Made by a program: the position numbers and the translations under genes
Notes under the pieces: model-generated
The model's database searches: none
Told to the model about the DNA's origin: nothing
What the model saw: the letters and a program-made list of their open reading frames with translations, nothing else
Part shown: positions 34,046 to 43,895 of the stretch, in pieces
Position numbering within the stretch: position 1 is the first letter of the stretch
Layout: each line of letters opens with the position of its first letter
Origin: an uncultured Christensenella sp.
GTDB taxonomy: Bacteria; Bacillota; Clostridia; Christensenellales; Borkfalkiaceae
Direction: 5' to 3'
Assembly (NCBI GenBank): GCA_910578145.1
Contig: CAJTPJ010000001.1
Location: forward strand, 80,847-144,846
Length of the DNA stretch: 64,000 nt

Positions 34046-34110
34046 CGCGTGCGTTTGCACTTTGCTTTGGTTATTTGCGCAAAGCAAACTCCACGTCGCA
34101 AAGCCACGCG
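34046..34110 (+). other. Long imperfect hairpin between the two purF genes
   Basis: The 103-bp gap holds nested inverted repeats: an outer 13-bp arm pair (34046-34058 with 34098-34110, two central mismatches) and an inner perfect 9-bp pair TTTGCTTTG/CAAAGCAAA (34061-34069 with 34080-34088). No T run follows, so it is not a classical terminator. It may be a mRNA stability or regulatory element. Confidence 0.65.
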
Positions 34111-34138
34111 CTCTTGGTTTTTAAAATTTGGTAAATAT

Positions 34139-35539
34139 ATGGAAGAAAAACACGAGGAATGCGGCGTATTCGGCGTCTATTCTCAGGAAACGCGCAACAT
34201 CGCGCATACGGTATACTACGGGCTGTACGCTCTGCAACACAGGGGACAGGAGTCTTGCGGCATAGCAGTTGCGTTCGCGAATAAAATTTCTTACTACAAG
34301 GGCATGGGTTTAGTTGCCGACGTATTTGCGGACGGCAACCTCGAAGCTCTACCCGAGGGCGATATAGCAATCGGTCACGTTCGTTATTCCACGACTGGCG
34401 CGAGTCAGCTTTTGAACGCGCAACCCGTAGTTTTTACGGGTAAGTGCGGGAAGATGGCGGTCGCGCACAACGGAAACCTCACCAACACCAAACAGCTTCG
34501 CGACGAACTCATCGTCGAGAACGCGGTGTTCCAGACTACGATTGATTCAGAGGTAATCGCAATACTTATAAACAGCCTTTCCGACGGCGACATATTGACG
34601 GGCGTAAAGAGAGCGTGCCCCAAATTCAAAGGCTCGTACGCGCTCGTTGTGATGACTACGGACAAGCTGATTGCCGTGCGTGACCCGCACGGTATACGCC
34701 CGCTTTGCATAGGCACTATCGACGACGAGTTCGTGGTAGCGAGCGAAACTTGCGCACTCGACGCGGTGGGCGCGAACTTTCTGCGCGACGTAAAGGCAGG
34801 CGAGATTATAGTCATAGACAGCGACGGGCTTCACTCGTATATGATGGACGGCGTTCCGAAAAAGAGCAGTATGTGCATTTTCGAATACGTCTATTTCGCC
34901 CGTCACGACTCTGTACTCGACGGTTACAGCGTCTACGAAGCGCGCAAGGAAGCGGGCAAACTTCTCGCAAGATACTATCCCGTTAAAGCCGACATCGTCT
35001 CGGGCGTACCCGATTCCGGCAACGTCGCGGCGCGCGGCTATTCGGAGGAGAGCGGAGTGCCCTTCGTCGAAGCGCTTGCGAGAAACCGCTACGTGGGCAG
35101 AACTTTCATTCAGCCCGACCAGCGTCAACGCGAGAACAGTTTAAGCGTCAAGATGAACGCGCTGCGCGGCAACGTGCGCGGTAAGCGCGTCGTGCTCATA
35201 GACGACAGTATCGTGCGCGGTACGACTATGCGCAAGATAATAAAAATGCTCAGGGACGCGGGCGCAAATGAAGTGCATATCCGCATATGCTCGCCCATAA
35301 TCAAGCACCCGTGCCACCTCGGAATAGACATTCAGACCTATTCGCAACTAATCGGCGCGTACAAGGACGAAGAGCAGATTTGCGAGAGTCTTGGCGCGGA
35401 CAGCGTTAGATATCTCACGATTGACCAGCTTTTAAGCACCTGCGCGGACGCGAAAACGGGCTTCTGTCTCGGATGTTTCAACGGTCAGTATCCCTATCCG
35501 CTCGACGACTATAAAGCGGATAAATTAAAATTAGAATAA
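34139..35539 (+). CDS. purF: Amidophosphoribosyltransferase
   Basis: A 466-residue first enzyme of purine synthesis. It begins with a 7-residue propeptide before the catalytic Cys (EECGVFGVYS), followed by GLYALQHRGQES, HVRYST and HNGNLTN of the glutaminase, and ends with the PRPP loop VLIDDSIVRGTTMRK. Codon use (frequent CTC, ATC, GAG, GTC) differs from the flanking purC, purF-like and purN genes, suggesting transfer or gene conversion. The ATG at 34139 is chosen because it places the propeptide cleavage site correctly. Confidence 0.96.
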   Translation: MEEKHEECGVFGVYSQETRNIAHTVYYGLYALQHRGQESCGIAVAFANKISYYKGMGLVADVFADGNLEALPEGDIAIGHVRYSTTGASQLLNAQPVVFTGKCGKMAVAHNGNLTNTKQLRDELIVENAVFQTTIDSEVIAILINSLSDGDILTGVKRACPKFKGSYALVVMTTDKLIAVRDPHGIRPLCIGTIDDEFVVASETCALDAVGANFLRDVKAGEIIVIDSDGLHSYMMDGVPKKSSMCIFEYVYFARHDSVLDGYSVYEARKEAGKLLARYYPVKADIVSGVPDSGNVAARGYSEESGVPFVEALARNRYVGRTFIQPDQRQRENSLSVKMNALRGNVRGKRVVLIDDSIVRGTTMRKIIKMLRDAGANEVHIRICSPIIKHPCHLGIDIQTYSQLIGAYKDEEQICESLGADSVRYLTIDQLLSTCADAKTGFCLGCFNGQYPYPLDDYKADKLKLE

Positions 35540-35592
35540 TAGACTGCGCGAAAAACCGCGCTTTTCAAATCAAACGTTCAAGGAGAAAAATA

Positions 35593-36612
35593 ATGGCAAT
35601 TTCTTACAAAGACAGCGGCGTCGACGTCGAGAGAGGTTACGAAGCGGTTAAGCTCATGAAAGAGCACGTCAAATCAACTTATACCGAGGGTGTACTCGGC
35701 GATATCGGCTCGTTCGGCGGCTTTTTCCAAATGCCCAAGGGCATGAAAGAGCCCGTGCTCGTTGCGGGAACGGACGGCGTGGGCACCAAGCTCAAATACG
35801 CAATTCTCTCGGGCAGGCACGATACGATAGGTATCGACGCGGTTGCGATGTGCGTCAACGATATCGTATGCCAGGGCGCAAAGCCTCTGTTCTTTCTCGA
35901 CTATTTCGCGACGGGCAATCTCAGCCCCGAGAAAGTCGCAACCGTCGTTGCAGGCGTAGCCGAGGGTTGCCGTCAGTCGGGCGCGGCGTTAATCGGCGGC
36001 GAAACGGCTGAAATGCCCGGTTTCTATCCCGAGGGCGACTACGACATCGCGGGCTTCGCGGTTGGCGTTGTTGATAAAAAGAAAATAATAAACGGCAGTA
36101 AAATCAAATCCGGCGACGTGCTTATCGGCATTAAATCGAGCGGTATCCACTCGAACGGCTACTCGCTCGTGAGAAAGCTCTGGGGCGAGGATATTTCCGA
36201 CCTTGAAAAATACGACGCCGAGCTTGGTGCAAAACCCATAGACGTGCTTTTAACGCCCACTAAAATATACGTTAAAAGCATATTGGAACTTATAAAAACC
36301 GTACCCGTAAAGGGCATAGCTCATATCACGGGCGGCGGCTTTATAGAAAATATTCCCCGCATCTTCCCCGAAGGAGTGGGGTGCAGGATAGATACCAAGT
36401 CCTATGAAGTGCCCGCAGTTTTCCAAATTATGCAAAAGCGCGCCAAGCTCTCCAAACAGCAGATGTATAACACCTTTAATATGGGTATAGGTATGGTAGT
36501 TTGCGTTAAAAAAGCAGACGTTGAAAAAACTATCTCCCAGCTTGAAAGCACGGGCGAGCAGTGCGTGGTTTTAGGTAAAACTATAAAAGGTAACGGGGTT
36601 ATCCTTAAATGA
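35593..36612 (+). CDS. purM: AIR synthetase (phosphoribosylformylglycinamidine cyclo-ligase)
   Basis: A 339-residue ATP-dependent cyclase. Motifs: GTDGVGTKLKYA, DAVAMCVNDIVCQGAKPLFFLDYFATG and GGETAEMPGFY. The first 600 bases share the CTC-rich codon style of purF; from about 36200 the gene reverts to the style of the rest of the operon, so it looks like a mosaic. Its end overlaps purN (ATGA). Confidence 0.97.
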   Translation: MAISYKDSGVDVERGYEAVKLMKEHVKSTYTEGVLGDIGSFGGFFQMPKGMKEPVLVAGTDGVGTKLKYAILSGRHDTIGIDAVAMCVNDIVCQGAKPLFFLDYFATGNLSPEKVATVVAGVAEGCRQSGAALIGGETAEMPGFYPEGDYDIAGFAVGVVDKKKIINGSKIKSGDVLIGIKSSGIHSNGYSLVRKLWGEDISDLEKYDAELGAKPIDVLLTPTKIYVKSILELIKTVPVKGIAHITGGGFIENIPRIFPEGVGCRIDTKSYEVPAVFQIMQKRAKLSKQQMYNTFNMGIGMVVCVKKADVEKTISQLESTGEQCVVLGKTIKGNGVILK

Positions 36613-37226
36613 AGCGCATAGCTGTGTTCGCTTCTGGCGGCGGTACCGATTTTCAGTCTATAATAGACGAAAACCTGCGTGAAAAGTTTTGCGAAATAAG
36701 TTGTCTTATTGCTTCAAAAGATGGGATAGGCGCTATAGAAAGAGCGCGAAACTACGGCATATCCGTGGGGGTATTTTCAAAAAAGGACTATCCCGACCTT
36801 GAAAAGCTGTATTCCGAACTTACTTATTTTTTAAATATGAACGGGGTGGATTACGTCGTGCTTGCGGGGTGGCTTAAAATCATACCCGAAAGTTTTGTAA
36901 AAACGTTTAGCGACAGAATTATAAATATTCACCCGTCGCTTATCCCCGCTTTCTGCGGCGCGGGCTATTACGGGCTTAAAGTGCATAGCGCGGTTTTGGA
37001 ATACGGCGCAAAAGTTTCGGGCTGTACGGTGCATTTCGTCAACGAAATCCCCGACGGCGGCGCAATAATCGCGCAAGCCGCGGTTGAAGTAAAGGAAGGC
37101 GACACCGCGGAAACGTTGCAAAGCCGCGTACTTGAACAAGAGCATAAACTTTTGCCTTACTGCGTTAAAAAACTATGTCAGGGCAAAATTAAAAAAACCG
37201 ACCGCAAGGTCGTTATCGAGGAGTAA
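36609..37226 (+). CDS. purN: Phosphoribosylglycinamide formyltransferase
   Basis: A 205-residue 10-formyl-THF-dependent transferase. ASGGGTDFQSI at the N-terminus, the catalytic INIHPSLIPAF (Asn, His) and the Asp in IPDGGAII are in place. It overlaps the stop of purM. Confidence 0.95.
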   Translation: MKRIAVFASGGGTDFQSIIDENLREKFCEISCLIASKDGIGAIERARNYGISVGVFSKKDYPDLEKLYSELTYFLNMNGVDYVVLAGWLKIIPESFVKTFSDRIINIHPSLIPAFCGAGYYGLKVHSAVLEYGAKVSGCTVHFVNEIPDGGAIIAQAAVEVKEGDTAETLQSRVLEQEHKLLPYCVKKLCQGKIKKTDRKVVIEE

Positions 37227-37229
37227 ACT

Positions 37230-38849
37230 ATGGAAATGAAGAAAAGGGCGCTTGTCAGCGTTTCCGATAAAGCGGGCGTGGTAGAGTTTTGCAAAGGGCT
37301 TGTTGCAAACGGTTTTGAAATAATTTCTACCGGCGGCACGGCAAAGGCTTTAAAGGACGCAGGATTAAAGGTTATCGGCATATCCGAAATTACGGGCTTT
37401 CCCGAATGTTTGGACGGCAGAGTAAAAACCCTGCACCCCAACGTTCACGCGGGTTTGCTTGCGATGCGTTCCAACCCCGAGCATATGGCTCAACTTGACA
37501 AGTTAAATATCAACACCATAGATATCGTCTGCGTAAATTTATATCCTTTCAAAGCTACGCTTGCCAAGGGCGCGGACTTTGCCGAGTGCGTTGAAAATAT
37601 TGATATAGGCGGACCCACTATGATACGCGCGGCGGCTAAAAACTATCAGGACGTAGCGGTAATAGTAGACCCTAAAGATTATAACAAAGTACTTGAAGAG
37701 CTTGGCAACGGCGGTATTTCCTTAGAAACCAAAAAATATCTGCAATACAAGGTGTTTGCGCATACGGCGGTTTACGACAGCCTTATTTCCAACTATCTTG
37801 CTTCTCAGCTTGGCATAACTTTCCCCGACGAAGTCACTTTCGCATATTCCAAAGCTCAGGAAATGCGCTATGGCGAAAACCCCCAGCAGCAAGCGGTTTT
37901 CTATAACGAGCAGTTTATCCGCAAAGGCTCGCTGTCGTCCGCTAAACAGCTTTGGGGCAAGGAACTTTCCTATAACAATATCAACGACGCAAACGGCGCG
38001 CTTGAACTTTTAAAGGAGTTTGAGGGCGAGCCCGCCGTAGTTGCCTGCAAGCACGCAAATCCTTGCGGCGTAGGTACGGGAAAGTCGGTATTTGAAGCAT
38101 ATATGCGGGCGTACGAGTCCGACCCCGTTTCCGTTTTCGGCGGAATTTTGGCTATAAGCGGCACGGTGGATAAGGACACGGCTACCGAAATAAACAAAAT
38201 TTTCATTGAAATAGTAATGGCGCCCGACTACATGGACGAAGCACTTGAAATTCTTAAACAAAAGAAAAATATCCGCCTTTTGCAAATTGAAGATATCTGC
38301 GCAAAGCGTGAAAAATCGGCGTTTGATATGAAAAAGGTTTACGGCGGATTGTTGGTGCAAAGCTACGACGAAAGCCTTATCCGCGGCGAAGATTTAAATT
38401 TGTTTAAGCAAAAAGCCGAGGTGGAGCATACCGTTCTGCCCAACGGCAAGCAAAAAACTACGTACGGGCTTGGCGTGGTAACAAACCGCGCGCCCACCGA
38501 CGAGGAAATTAAAGCGTTGCTGTTTAATTGGAAAGTAGTAAAGCACACCAAATCCAACGCGATAGTTATAGGTAAACAGGGCAGAACCACGGGCATAGGA
38601 ATGGGTCAAACCAACCGCATATGGGCGGCGCAACAGGCTATCGCCCACGCAGGTAAAGAAGCAAAGGGTTCGGTAATGGCTTCCGACGCGTTTTTCCCTT
38701 TCCCCGACTGCGTGGAAGAATGCGTAAAGGCGGGCATAACCGCAATTATCCAGCCGGGCGGCTCAATTCAGGACAAAGCCTCGGTAGACGCGTGCAACGC
38801 GGCGGGTATTGCAATGGTGTTCGTGGGCGACAGGCATTTTAAACATTAA
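37230..38849 (+). CDS. purH: Bifunctional AICAR transformylase / IMP cyclohydrolase
   Basis: A 539-residue two-domain enzyme for the last two steps to IMP. The MGS-like cyclohydrolase domain (KRALVSVSDKAGV, TGGTAKAL, DGRVKTLHPNVHAG) is followed by the transformylase with RYGENPQQ and KHANPCGVG. Length is near the family norm. It follows purN by 3 nt. Confidence 0.97.
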   Translation: MEMKKRALVSVSDKAGVVEFCKGLVANGFEIISTGGTAKALKDAGLKVIGISEITGFPECLDGRVKTLHPNVHAGLLAMRSNPEHMAQLDKLNINTIDIVCVNLYPFKATLAKGADFAECVENIDIGGPTMIRAAAKNYQDVAVIVDPKDYNKVLEELGNGGISLETKKYLQYKVFAHTAVYDSLISNYLASQLGITFPDEVTFAYSKAQEMRYGENPQQQAVFYNEQFIRKGSLSSAKQLWGKELSYNNINDANGALELLKEFEGEPAVVACKHANPCGVGTGKSVFEAYMRAYESDPVSVFGGILAISGTVDKDTATEINKIFIEIVMAPDYMDEALEILKQKKNIRLLQIEDICAKREKSAFDMKKVYGGLLVQSYDESLIRGEDLNLFKQKAEVEHTVLPNGKQKTTYGLGVVTNRAPTDEEIKALLFNWKVVKHTKSNAIVIGKQGRTTGIGMGQTNRIWAAQQAIAHAGKEAKGSVMASDAFFPFPDCVEECVKAGITAIIQPGGSIQDKASVDACNAAGIAMVFVGDRHFKH

Positions 38850-38857
38850 GGAAAAAT

Positions 38858-40138
38858 ATGCAAGTATTAGTTATCGGCAACGGCGGCAGAGAACACGCCA
38901 TACTCCTTGCGCTTAAAAAAAGCAAAAGGGTAGAAAAACTTTATTGTATGAAAGGCAACGCGGGCACGGCGCAAATCGCTCAAAACGTAGACGTGGATTA
39001 TATGAACGCCGAAGCGGTTAAAAAGTTTGCGCTCGAACACCCTGAAATCGACTATTACGTAGTCGCGCCCGACGACCCTTTGGCTATGGGGTTAGTGGAC
39101 GAGCTTGAAGCCATAGGCAAGCGCTGTTTCGGACCCCGCAAAAACGCGGCGATAATAGAAGCAAGCAAGGCGTTTTCCAAAAACCTTATGCAAAAATACG
39201 GTATTCCCACGGCGGAATCCCGCACTTTCGACAGCTACGATAAAGCGCTTGAATACGTACGCGAAAAGGGCGCGCCCATAGTTTTAAAAGCCGACGGGCT
39301 TGCGCTTGGCAAGGGCGTGCTCGTGTGCGAAGATTTAAAGCAGGCGGAAGAGGGTTTAAAGGAAATAATGCTTGATAAATCTTTCGGCGCGGCTGGCAAC
39401 GTAGTAGTGGTGGAAGAATATATGCGCGGGTTAAAATACAATCCCGGCGAAGAGGTTTCCGTGCTGTCTTTCACCGACGGCAAAACTATAGTGCCAATGA
39501 TAACTTCTTGCGACCATAAGCGCGCAAACGATAGGGACAAGGGGCTTAACACGGGTGGTATGGGCACTTTTTCGCCCTGCCCGTTTTGGACGGAAGAACT
39601 TGAAAAAGAAGTTTTGGAAAAGATAATGGTTCCCACTATGAACGCAATGAACGCCGAAGGCAGAACTTTTAAAGGCTGCCTGTATTTCGGGCTTATGCGC
39701 ACCGACAAGGGAATGAAAGTGGTAGAGTACAATTCGCGCTTCGGCGACCCCGAAACGCAGGTGGTTTTGCCTATGTTGAAAACCGACCTCTTGGATATTT
39801 TCGAGGCGGTAACCGACGGCAGACTTTCCGATATTAAAATAGAATGGGAAGACGGCGCGTGCGTGTGCGTGGTGCTTGCAAGCGGCGGATATCCTTTAAG
39901 TTACGCCAAGGGCAAGGAAATTACCGTGGGCGACGTTGGCGACTGCGATATAATCCACGCGGGTACGGCTATTAAAGACGGCAAGCTGGTAACAAGCGGC
40001 GGGCGTGTTTTGGGCGTTGTTGCAAAGGGAAAAACTTTGGATATTGCGCGCAGAAAGGCGTACCAAGCTGCGGAAAATATACACTTTGAAAATAAACATT
40101 TCCGTACGGATATAGGAAATAAATATAAAAACGGTTAA
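38858..40138 (+). CDS. purD: Phosphoribosylamine-glycine ligase
   Basis: A 426-residue ATP-grasp ligase that adds glycine to phosphoribosylamine. The N-terminal VIGNGGREHAI, ADGLALGKGV and NTGGMGTFSP with RFGDPETQ are typical. It lies 8 nt after purH. Confidence 0.97.
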   Translation: MQVLVIGNGGREHAILLALKKSKRVEKLYCMKGNAGTAQIAQNVDVDYMNAEAVKKFALEHPEIDYYVVAPDDPLAMGLVDELEAIGKRCFGPRKNAAIIEASKAFSKNLMQKYGIPTAESRTFDSYDKALEYVREKGAPIVLKADGLALGKGVLVCEDLKQAEEGLKEIMLDKSFGAAGNVVVVEEYMRGLKYNPGEEVSVLSFTDGKTIVPMITSCDHKRANDRDKGLNTGGMGTFSPCPFWTEELEKEVLEKIMVPTMNAMNAEGRTFKGCLYFGLMRTDKGMKVVEYNSRFGDPETQVVLPMLKTDLLDIFEAVTDGRLSDIKIEWEDGACVCVVLASGGYPLSYAKGKEITVGDVGDCDIIHAGTAIKDGKLVTSGGRVLGVVAKGKTLDIARRKAYQAAENIHFENKHFRTDIGNKYKNG

Positions 40139-40141
40139 GCT

Positions 40142-43100
40142 ATGATTTACAGAATTTTCGTTGAAAAGAAAGACAATTTACAGGCAAAAAAGGTAATAGA
40201 GGACGCAAGAAATCTTTTAAAGATAGACGTTAAAGACGTGCGCCAGCTTATCAGATACGACGTAGAGGGGCTTGAAAAACAAGAGTTTGAAGCCGCTGTT
40301 CCCTGTGTGTTTTCCGAGCCGCCCGTAGACGACGTTTACTACGAAAGCGTTGAGTTCGGCAAGGAATACAGCGTTTTCGCAGTGGCGTACCTTACGGGAC
40401 AGTACGACCAGCGCGCGGACAGCGCGGCGCAGTGCGTTCAGCTTTTAACGCAAAAAGAGCGCCCGCTTATCAAATGCGCAAACGTTTACGCCGTTTCGGG
40501 CGTAACCGGTAAACAGCTTGAAAGGCTTAAACGCCATTTGATAAACCCCGTTGAAAGCGAGGAAGTCACGCTTGAAAAGCCGCAGTCGCTCGCGCACTCC
40601 GCAGTAGTTGCCGACGACGTTAAAGAGGTTGAGGGCTTTATAAATTTATCCGATAAACAGATAGCGGAGTTTCACGCTCGGGCGGGGCTTGCAATGTCCG
40701 TTGCAGACCTTGCATTCGTGCGCTCCTATTTCCAAAAGGAGGGCAGAAATCCCACCGAAACGGAAATAAAAGTAATAGATACGTATTGGTCCGACCATTG
40801 CCGCCACACTACGTTTGCAACGGAAATTAAAAATATAGAAATTAACGGCGATAACGGGCACGTTAAAAAGGCGTTGGATTTATATAAAAACCTTTTTGCC
40901 GAACTGTACGCCAACCGCCCCGAAAAATATCCTTGTCTTATGGATATTGCAACGATAGCCGTTAAAAAACTTAAAAAAGAGGGCAAGTTAGACAATCTTG
41001 ACGAGTCGGATGAAATTAACGCCTGCTCCATAAAAATTGACGCGACTCTCGACGGCAAAAAACAGAAGTACACCGTAATGTTTAAAAACGAAACGCACAA
41101 CCACCCTACGGAGATAGAACCGTTCGGCGGCGCGGCAACCTGCCTTGGCGGAGCTATCCGCGACCCGCTTTCAGGCAGAACTTACGTATTGCAGTCTATG
41201 CGCGTTACGGGTTGCGCAGACCCTACCGAACCCATAGAAAACACCTTGCCCGGCAAACTTCCCCAGCGCGTAATAACTAAAACCGCGGCGGCGGGCTTTT
41301 CATCGTATGGCAACCAGATAGGGCTTGCCACGGGTCAGGTAGACGAGGTATACCATCCCGGTTATAAAGCGAAAAGGCTGGAAACGGGCTTCGTAGTAGG
41401 CGGCGCGCTTTCCGATATGATTTACCGCGCCAAACCCGAAAAGGGCGACGTCGTAATTCTTTTGGGCGGCGAAACGGGGCGCGACGGTTGCGGCGGCGCA
41501 ACGGGTTCGTCTAAAGCCCACGACAAAAAGTCGGTGCAAACTTGCGGCGCGGAGGTGCAAAAAGGCAATGCGCTTACGGAAAGAAAGCTGCAAAGACTTT
41601 TCCTAAATAAAACCGCGACCACTATGATTAAAAAATGTAACGATTTCGGCGCGGGCGGAGTTTCGGTTGCCATTGGCGAGCTTGCCGACGGGCTTGTAAT
41701 CCAGCTTGATAAAGTTCCCAAAAAGTACGAGGGGCTTTCGGGCACCGAACTCGCCATTTCCGAATCTCAGGAAAGAATGGCGGTGGTGGTAGCCGCCGAA
41801 AACGTGGAAAAGTTTACTGCGCTTGCCGCAGAGGAAAATCTTACGGCTACCGTGGTTGCGACCGTAACCGACGACAGAAGAATGAAAATGTACCACCGCG
41901 GCAAACCTATAGTGGACGTTTCGCGCGATTTCCTTGATACTAACGGCGTTAAACAAATTACCGACGCAGAAATAAACGAAACCGTAACCCCGTTTTTTAA
42001 AACGCCGGAAAAAGCGGCGTTTGGCGAAAAGCTGAAAAGCGAACTTTCGCAGCTTAACGTTTGCTCCAAAAAGGGGCTTGCGGAAACATTTGACTCTACT
42101 ATCGGCGCAAAGTCCGTATATATGCCCTTCGGCGGTAAGTACCAGCTTACGCCCGTAACCGCAATGGCTGCTAAACTCACCGGCGGCGAAACGGACGACT
42201 GTACGGTTTCCGCGTACGGCTACAACCCCGAACTTACTTCAACGTCGCCGTTTACGGGCGCTATATATTCAATTATCGCTTCGGTTGCAAAAGTTGTTGC
42301 GGCGGGCGCCGATTACCGTGATATTCGGCTTACCTTGCAGGAATTCTTTATGCGCCTGCGCGACGATAAAAAGCGTTGGGGCGTTCCGCTTGCCGCGCTG
42401 TTGGGCGCGCTGTACGCGCAAATCAATTTGGGGCTCGGCGCGATAGGCGGCAAGGACAGTATGAGCGGCACTTTCGAGGATATCGACGTTCCGCCCACGC
42501 TTATTTCGTTTGCACTCGCTCCCGCTAAAGCAAGCAAATTAATTACCAACGTTTTAACCGCACGGGGCAGTAAACTTTATCTTATTCCCACCCCCAAAGA
42601 CGAAACTTTCGTGCCCGACTTCAACGCGCTTAAAAAGGTGTATACTACCGTTAATTCGGGCATATGCGGGGGGCAAATCAAGTTTGCCACCGTCTGCGAA
42701 AAGGGCGGCGCGGCGGTTGCCGTGGCAAAGTCGTGCTTCGGCAACGGGCTTGGTTTTGCGTTTGAAGCAGGGTTTGGCGAACTGTTTGCCGAACGCTACG
42801 GCGATATAATAGTAAGTTGCGACGACGAGAAAGCGCTTAGCGGTTTAAATTATATTTATCTTGGTAAAACCGCGGCGGGCGGCTTTACGCTGGGCGGCGA
42901 AACGCTGGCTTTCAGCGACGCGGTAAACGCTTATACTTACAAGCTCGAAAGCGTGTTCCCCGTTACGGCTAAAGCGGAGGGGGATATCCCTGACTGCGAT
43001 TATATGGGCGGCGGCAAATATTCTAACATATCCACCAAAATTGCTAAGCCCCGCGTGTTTATACCTGCGTTCCCCGGCACCAACTGCGAGCTGGATACGG

Positions 43101-43843
43101 CGCGCGCGTTTAATCTTGCGGGCGCGGAAACTGAAGTTTTGGTTATTAAAAACCGTTCGGCGGCAGATATAGAAGAAAGCGTACGCGCAATAATAAAGGC
43201 AATAAACCGCGCTAATATCGTGGCGTTCCCCGGCGGTTTTTCGGGTGGCGACGAACCCGACGGTTCGGGCAAATTCATTGCAACCACGTTTAAAAACCCT
43301 GCCGTTTCCGAGCGGATTATGGAGCTTTTAAACAACCGCGACGGGCTTGCGCTGGGCATATGCAACGGTTTTCAGGCGCTTATAAAACTCGGGCTGGTGC
43401 CTTACGGCAAGGTTAGCCCGCTTACACAAAATTCGCCCACGTTGACGTACAACAATATTTCGCGGCACGTTTCCACAATGGTTAATATCCGCGTGGCTTC
43501 CAATTTAAGTCCTTGGCTTTCGGGTTGCAAAGTGGGCGAGGTGTATTCCGTGCCCGTTTCGCACGGCGAGGGCAAGATAGTAGCGCCGCTTGCAGAACTT
43601 GAAAAAATGAAAGCTAACGGACAAATTGCAACGCAATACGTCGGTTACGACGGCAAGCCCACTATGGAAGGTCCTTGCAACCCCAACGGCAGTACTTGGG
43701 CTATCGAGGGCATAACCTCGCCCGATGGCAGGGTGTTCGGTAAAATGGGTCACAGCGAAAGAAAGGGCGAAAACCTTTACAAAAACTTTAACGGCAATTT
43801 CGATATGAAAATATTTGAAAGCGGCGTGCACTATTTCAAATAA
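40142..43843 (+). CDS. purL: Phosphoribosylformylglycinamidine synthase, large single-chain form
   Basis: A 1233-residue FGAM synthase that fuses the ammonia-dependent synthetase with its own glutaminase, so purQ and purS are not needed. The N-terminal PurS-like region is followed by SDHCRHTTF, the AIRS-type halves with FKNETHNHPT and GGKDSMSGTF, and a C-terminal class I glutaminase with the nucleophile in GICNGFQ and the SHGEGK His. This clade is typical of Clostridia and Bacteroidetes. Last gene of the purine cluster. Confidence 0.97.
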   Translation: MIYRIFVEKKDNLQAKKVIEDARNLLKIDVKDVRQLIRYDVEGLEKQEFEAAVPCVFSEPPVDDVYYESVEFGKEYSVFAVAYLTGQYDQRADSAAQCVQLLTQKERPLIKCANVYAVSGVTGKQLERLKRHLINPVESEEVTLEKPQSLAHSAVVADDVKEVEGFINLSDKQIAEFHARAGLAMSVADLAFVRSYFQKEGRNPTETEIKVIDTYWSDHCRHTTFATEIKNIEINGDNGHVKKALDLYKNLFAELYANRPEKYPCLMDIATIAVKKLKKEGKLDNLDESDEINACSIKIDATLDGKKQKYTVMFKNETHNHPTEIEPFGGAATCLGGAIRDPLSGRTYVLQSMRVTGCADPTEPIENTLPGKLPQRVITKTAAAGFSSYGNQIGLATGQVDEVYHPGYKAKRLETGFVVGGALSDMIYRAKPEKGDVVILLGGETGRDGCGGATGSSKAHDKKSVQTCGAEVQKGNALTERKLQRLFLNKTATTMIKKCNDFGAGGVSVAIGELADGLVIQLDKVPKKYEGLSGTELAISESQERMAVVVAAENVEKFTALAAEENLTATVVATVTDDRRMKMYHRGKPIVDVSRDFLDTNGVKQITDAEINETVTPFFKTPEKAAFGEKLKSELSQLNVCSKKGLAETFDSTIGAKSVYMPFGGKYQLTPVTAMAAKLTGGETDDCTVSAYGYNPELTSTSPFTGAIYSIIASVAKVVAAGADYRDIRLTLQEFFMRLRDDKKRWGVPLAALLGALYAQINLGLGAIGGKDSMSGTFEDIDVPPTLISFALAPAKASKLITNVLTARGSKLYLIPTPKDETFVPDFNALKKVYTTVNSGICGGQIKFATVCEKGGAAVAVAKSCFGNGLGFAFEAGFGELFAERYGDIIVSCDDEKALSGLNYIYLGKTAAGGFTLGGETLAFSDAVNAYTYKLESVFPVTAKAEGDIPDCDYMGGGKYSNISTKIAKPRVFIPAFPGTNCELDTARAFNLAGAETEVLVIKNRSAADIEESVRAIIKAINRANIVAFPGGFSGGDEPDGSGKFIATTFKNPAVSERIMELLNNRDGLALGICNGFQALIKLGLVPYGKVSPLTQNSPTLTYNNISRHVSTMVNIRVASNLSPWLSGCKVGEVYSVPVSHGEGKIVAPLAELEKMKANGQIATQYVGYDGKPTMEGPCNPNGSTWAIEGITSPDGRVFGKMGHSERKGENLYKNFNGNFDMKIFESGVHYFK

Positions 43844-43895
43844 GCGTGCGCATTATCGGCGCGGGAAAAATTAAGTTTCCGCGGGGAGGATATTT

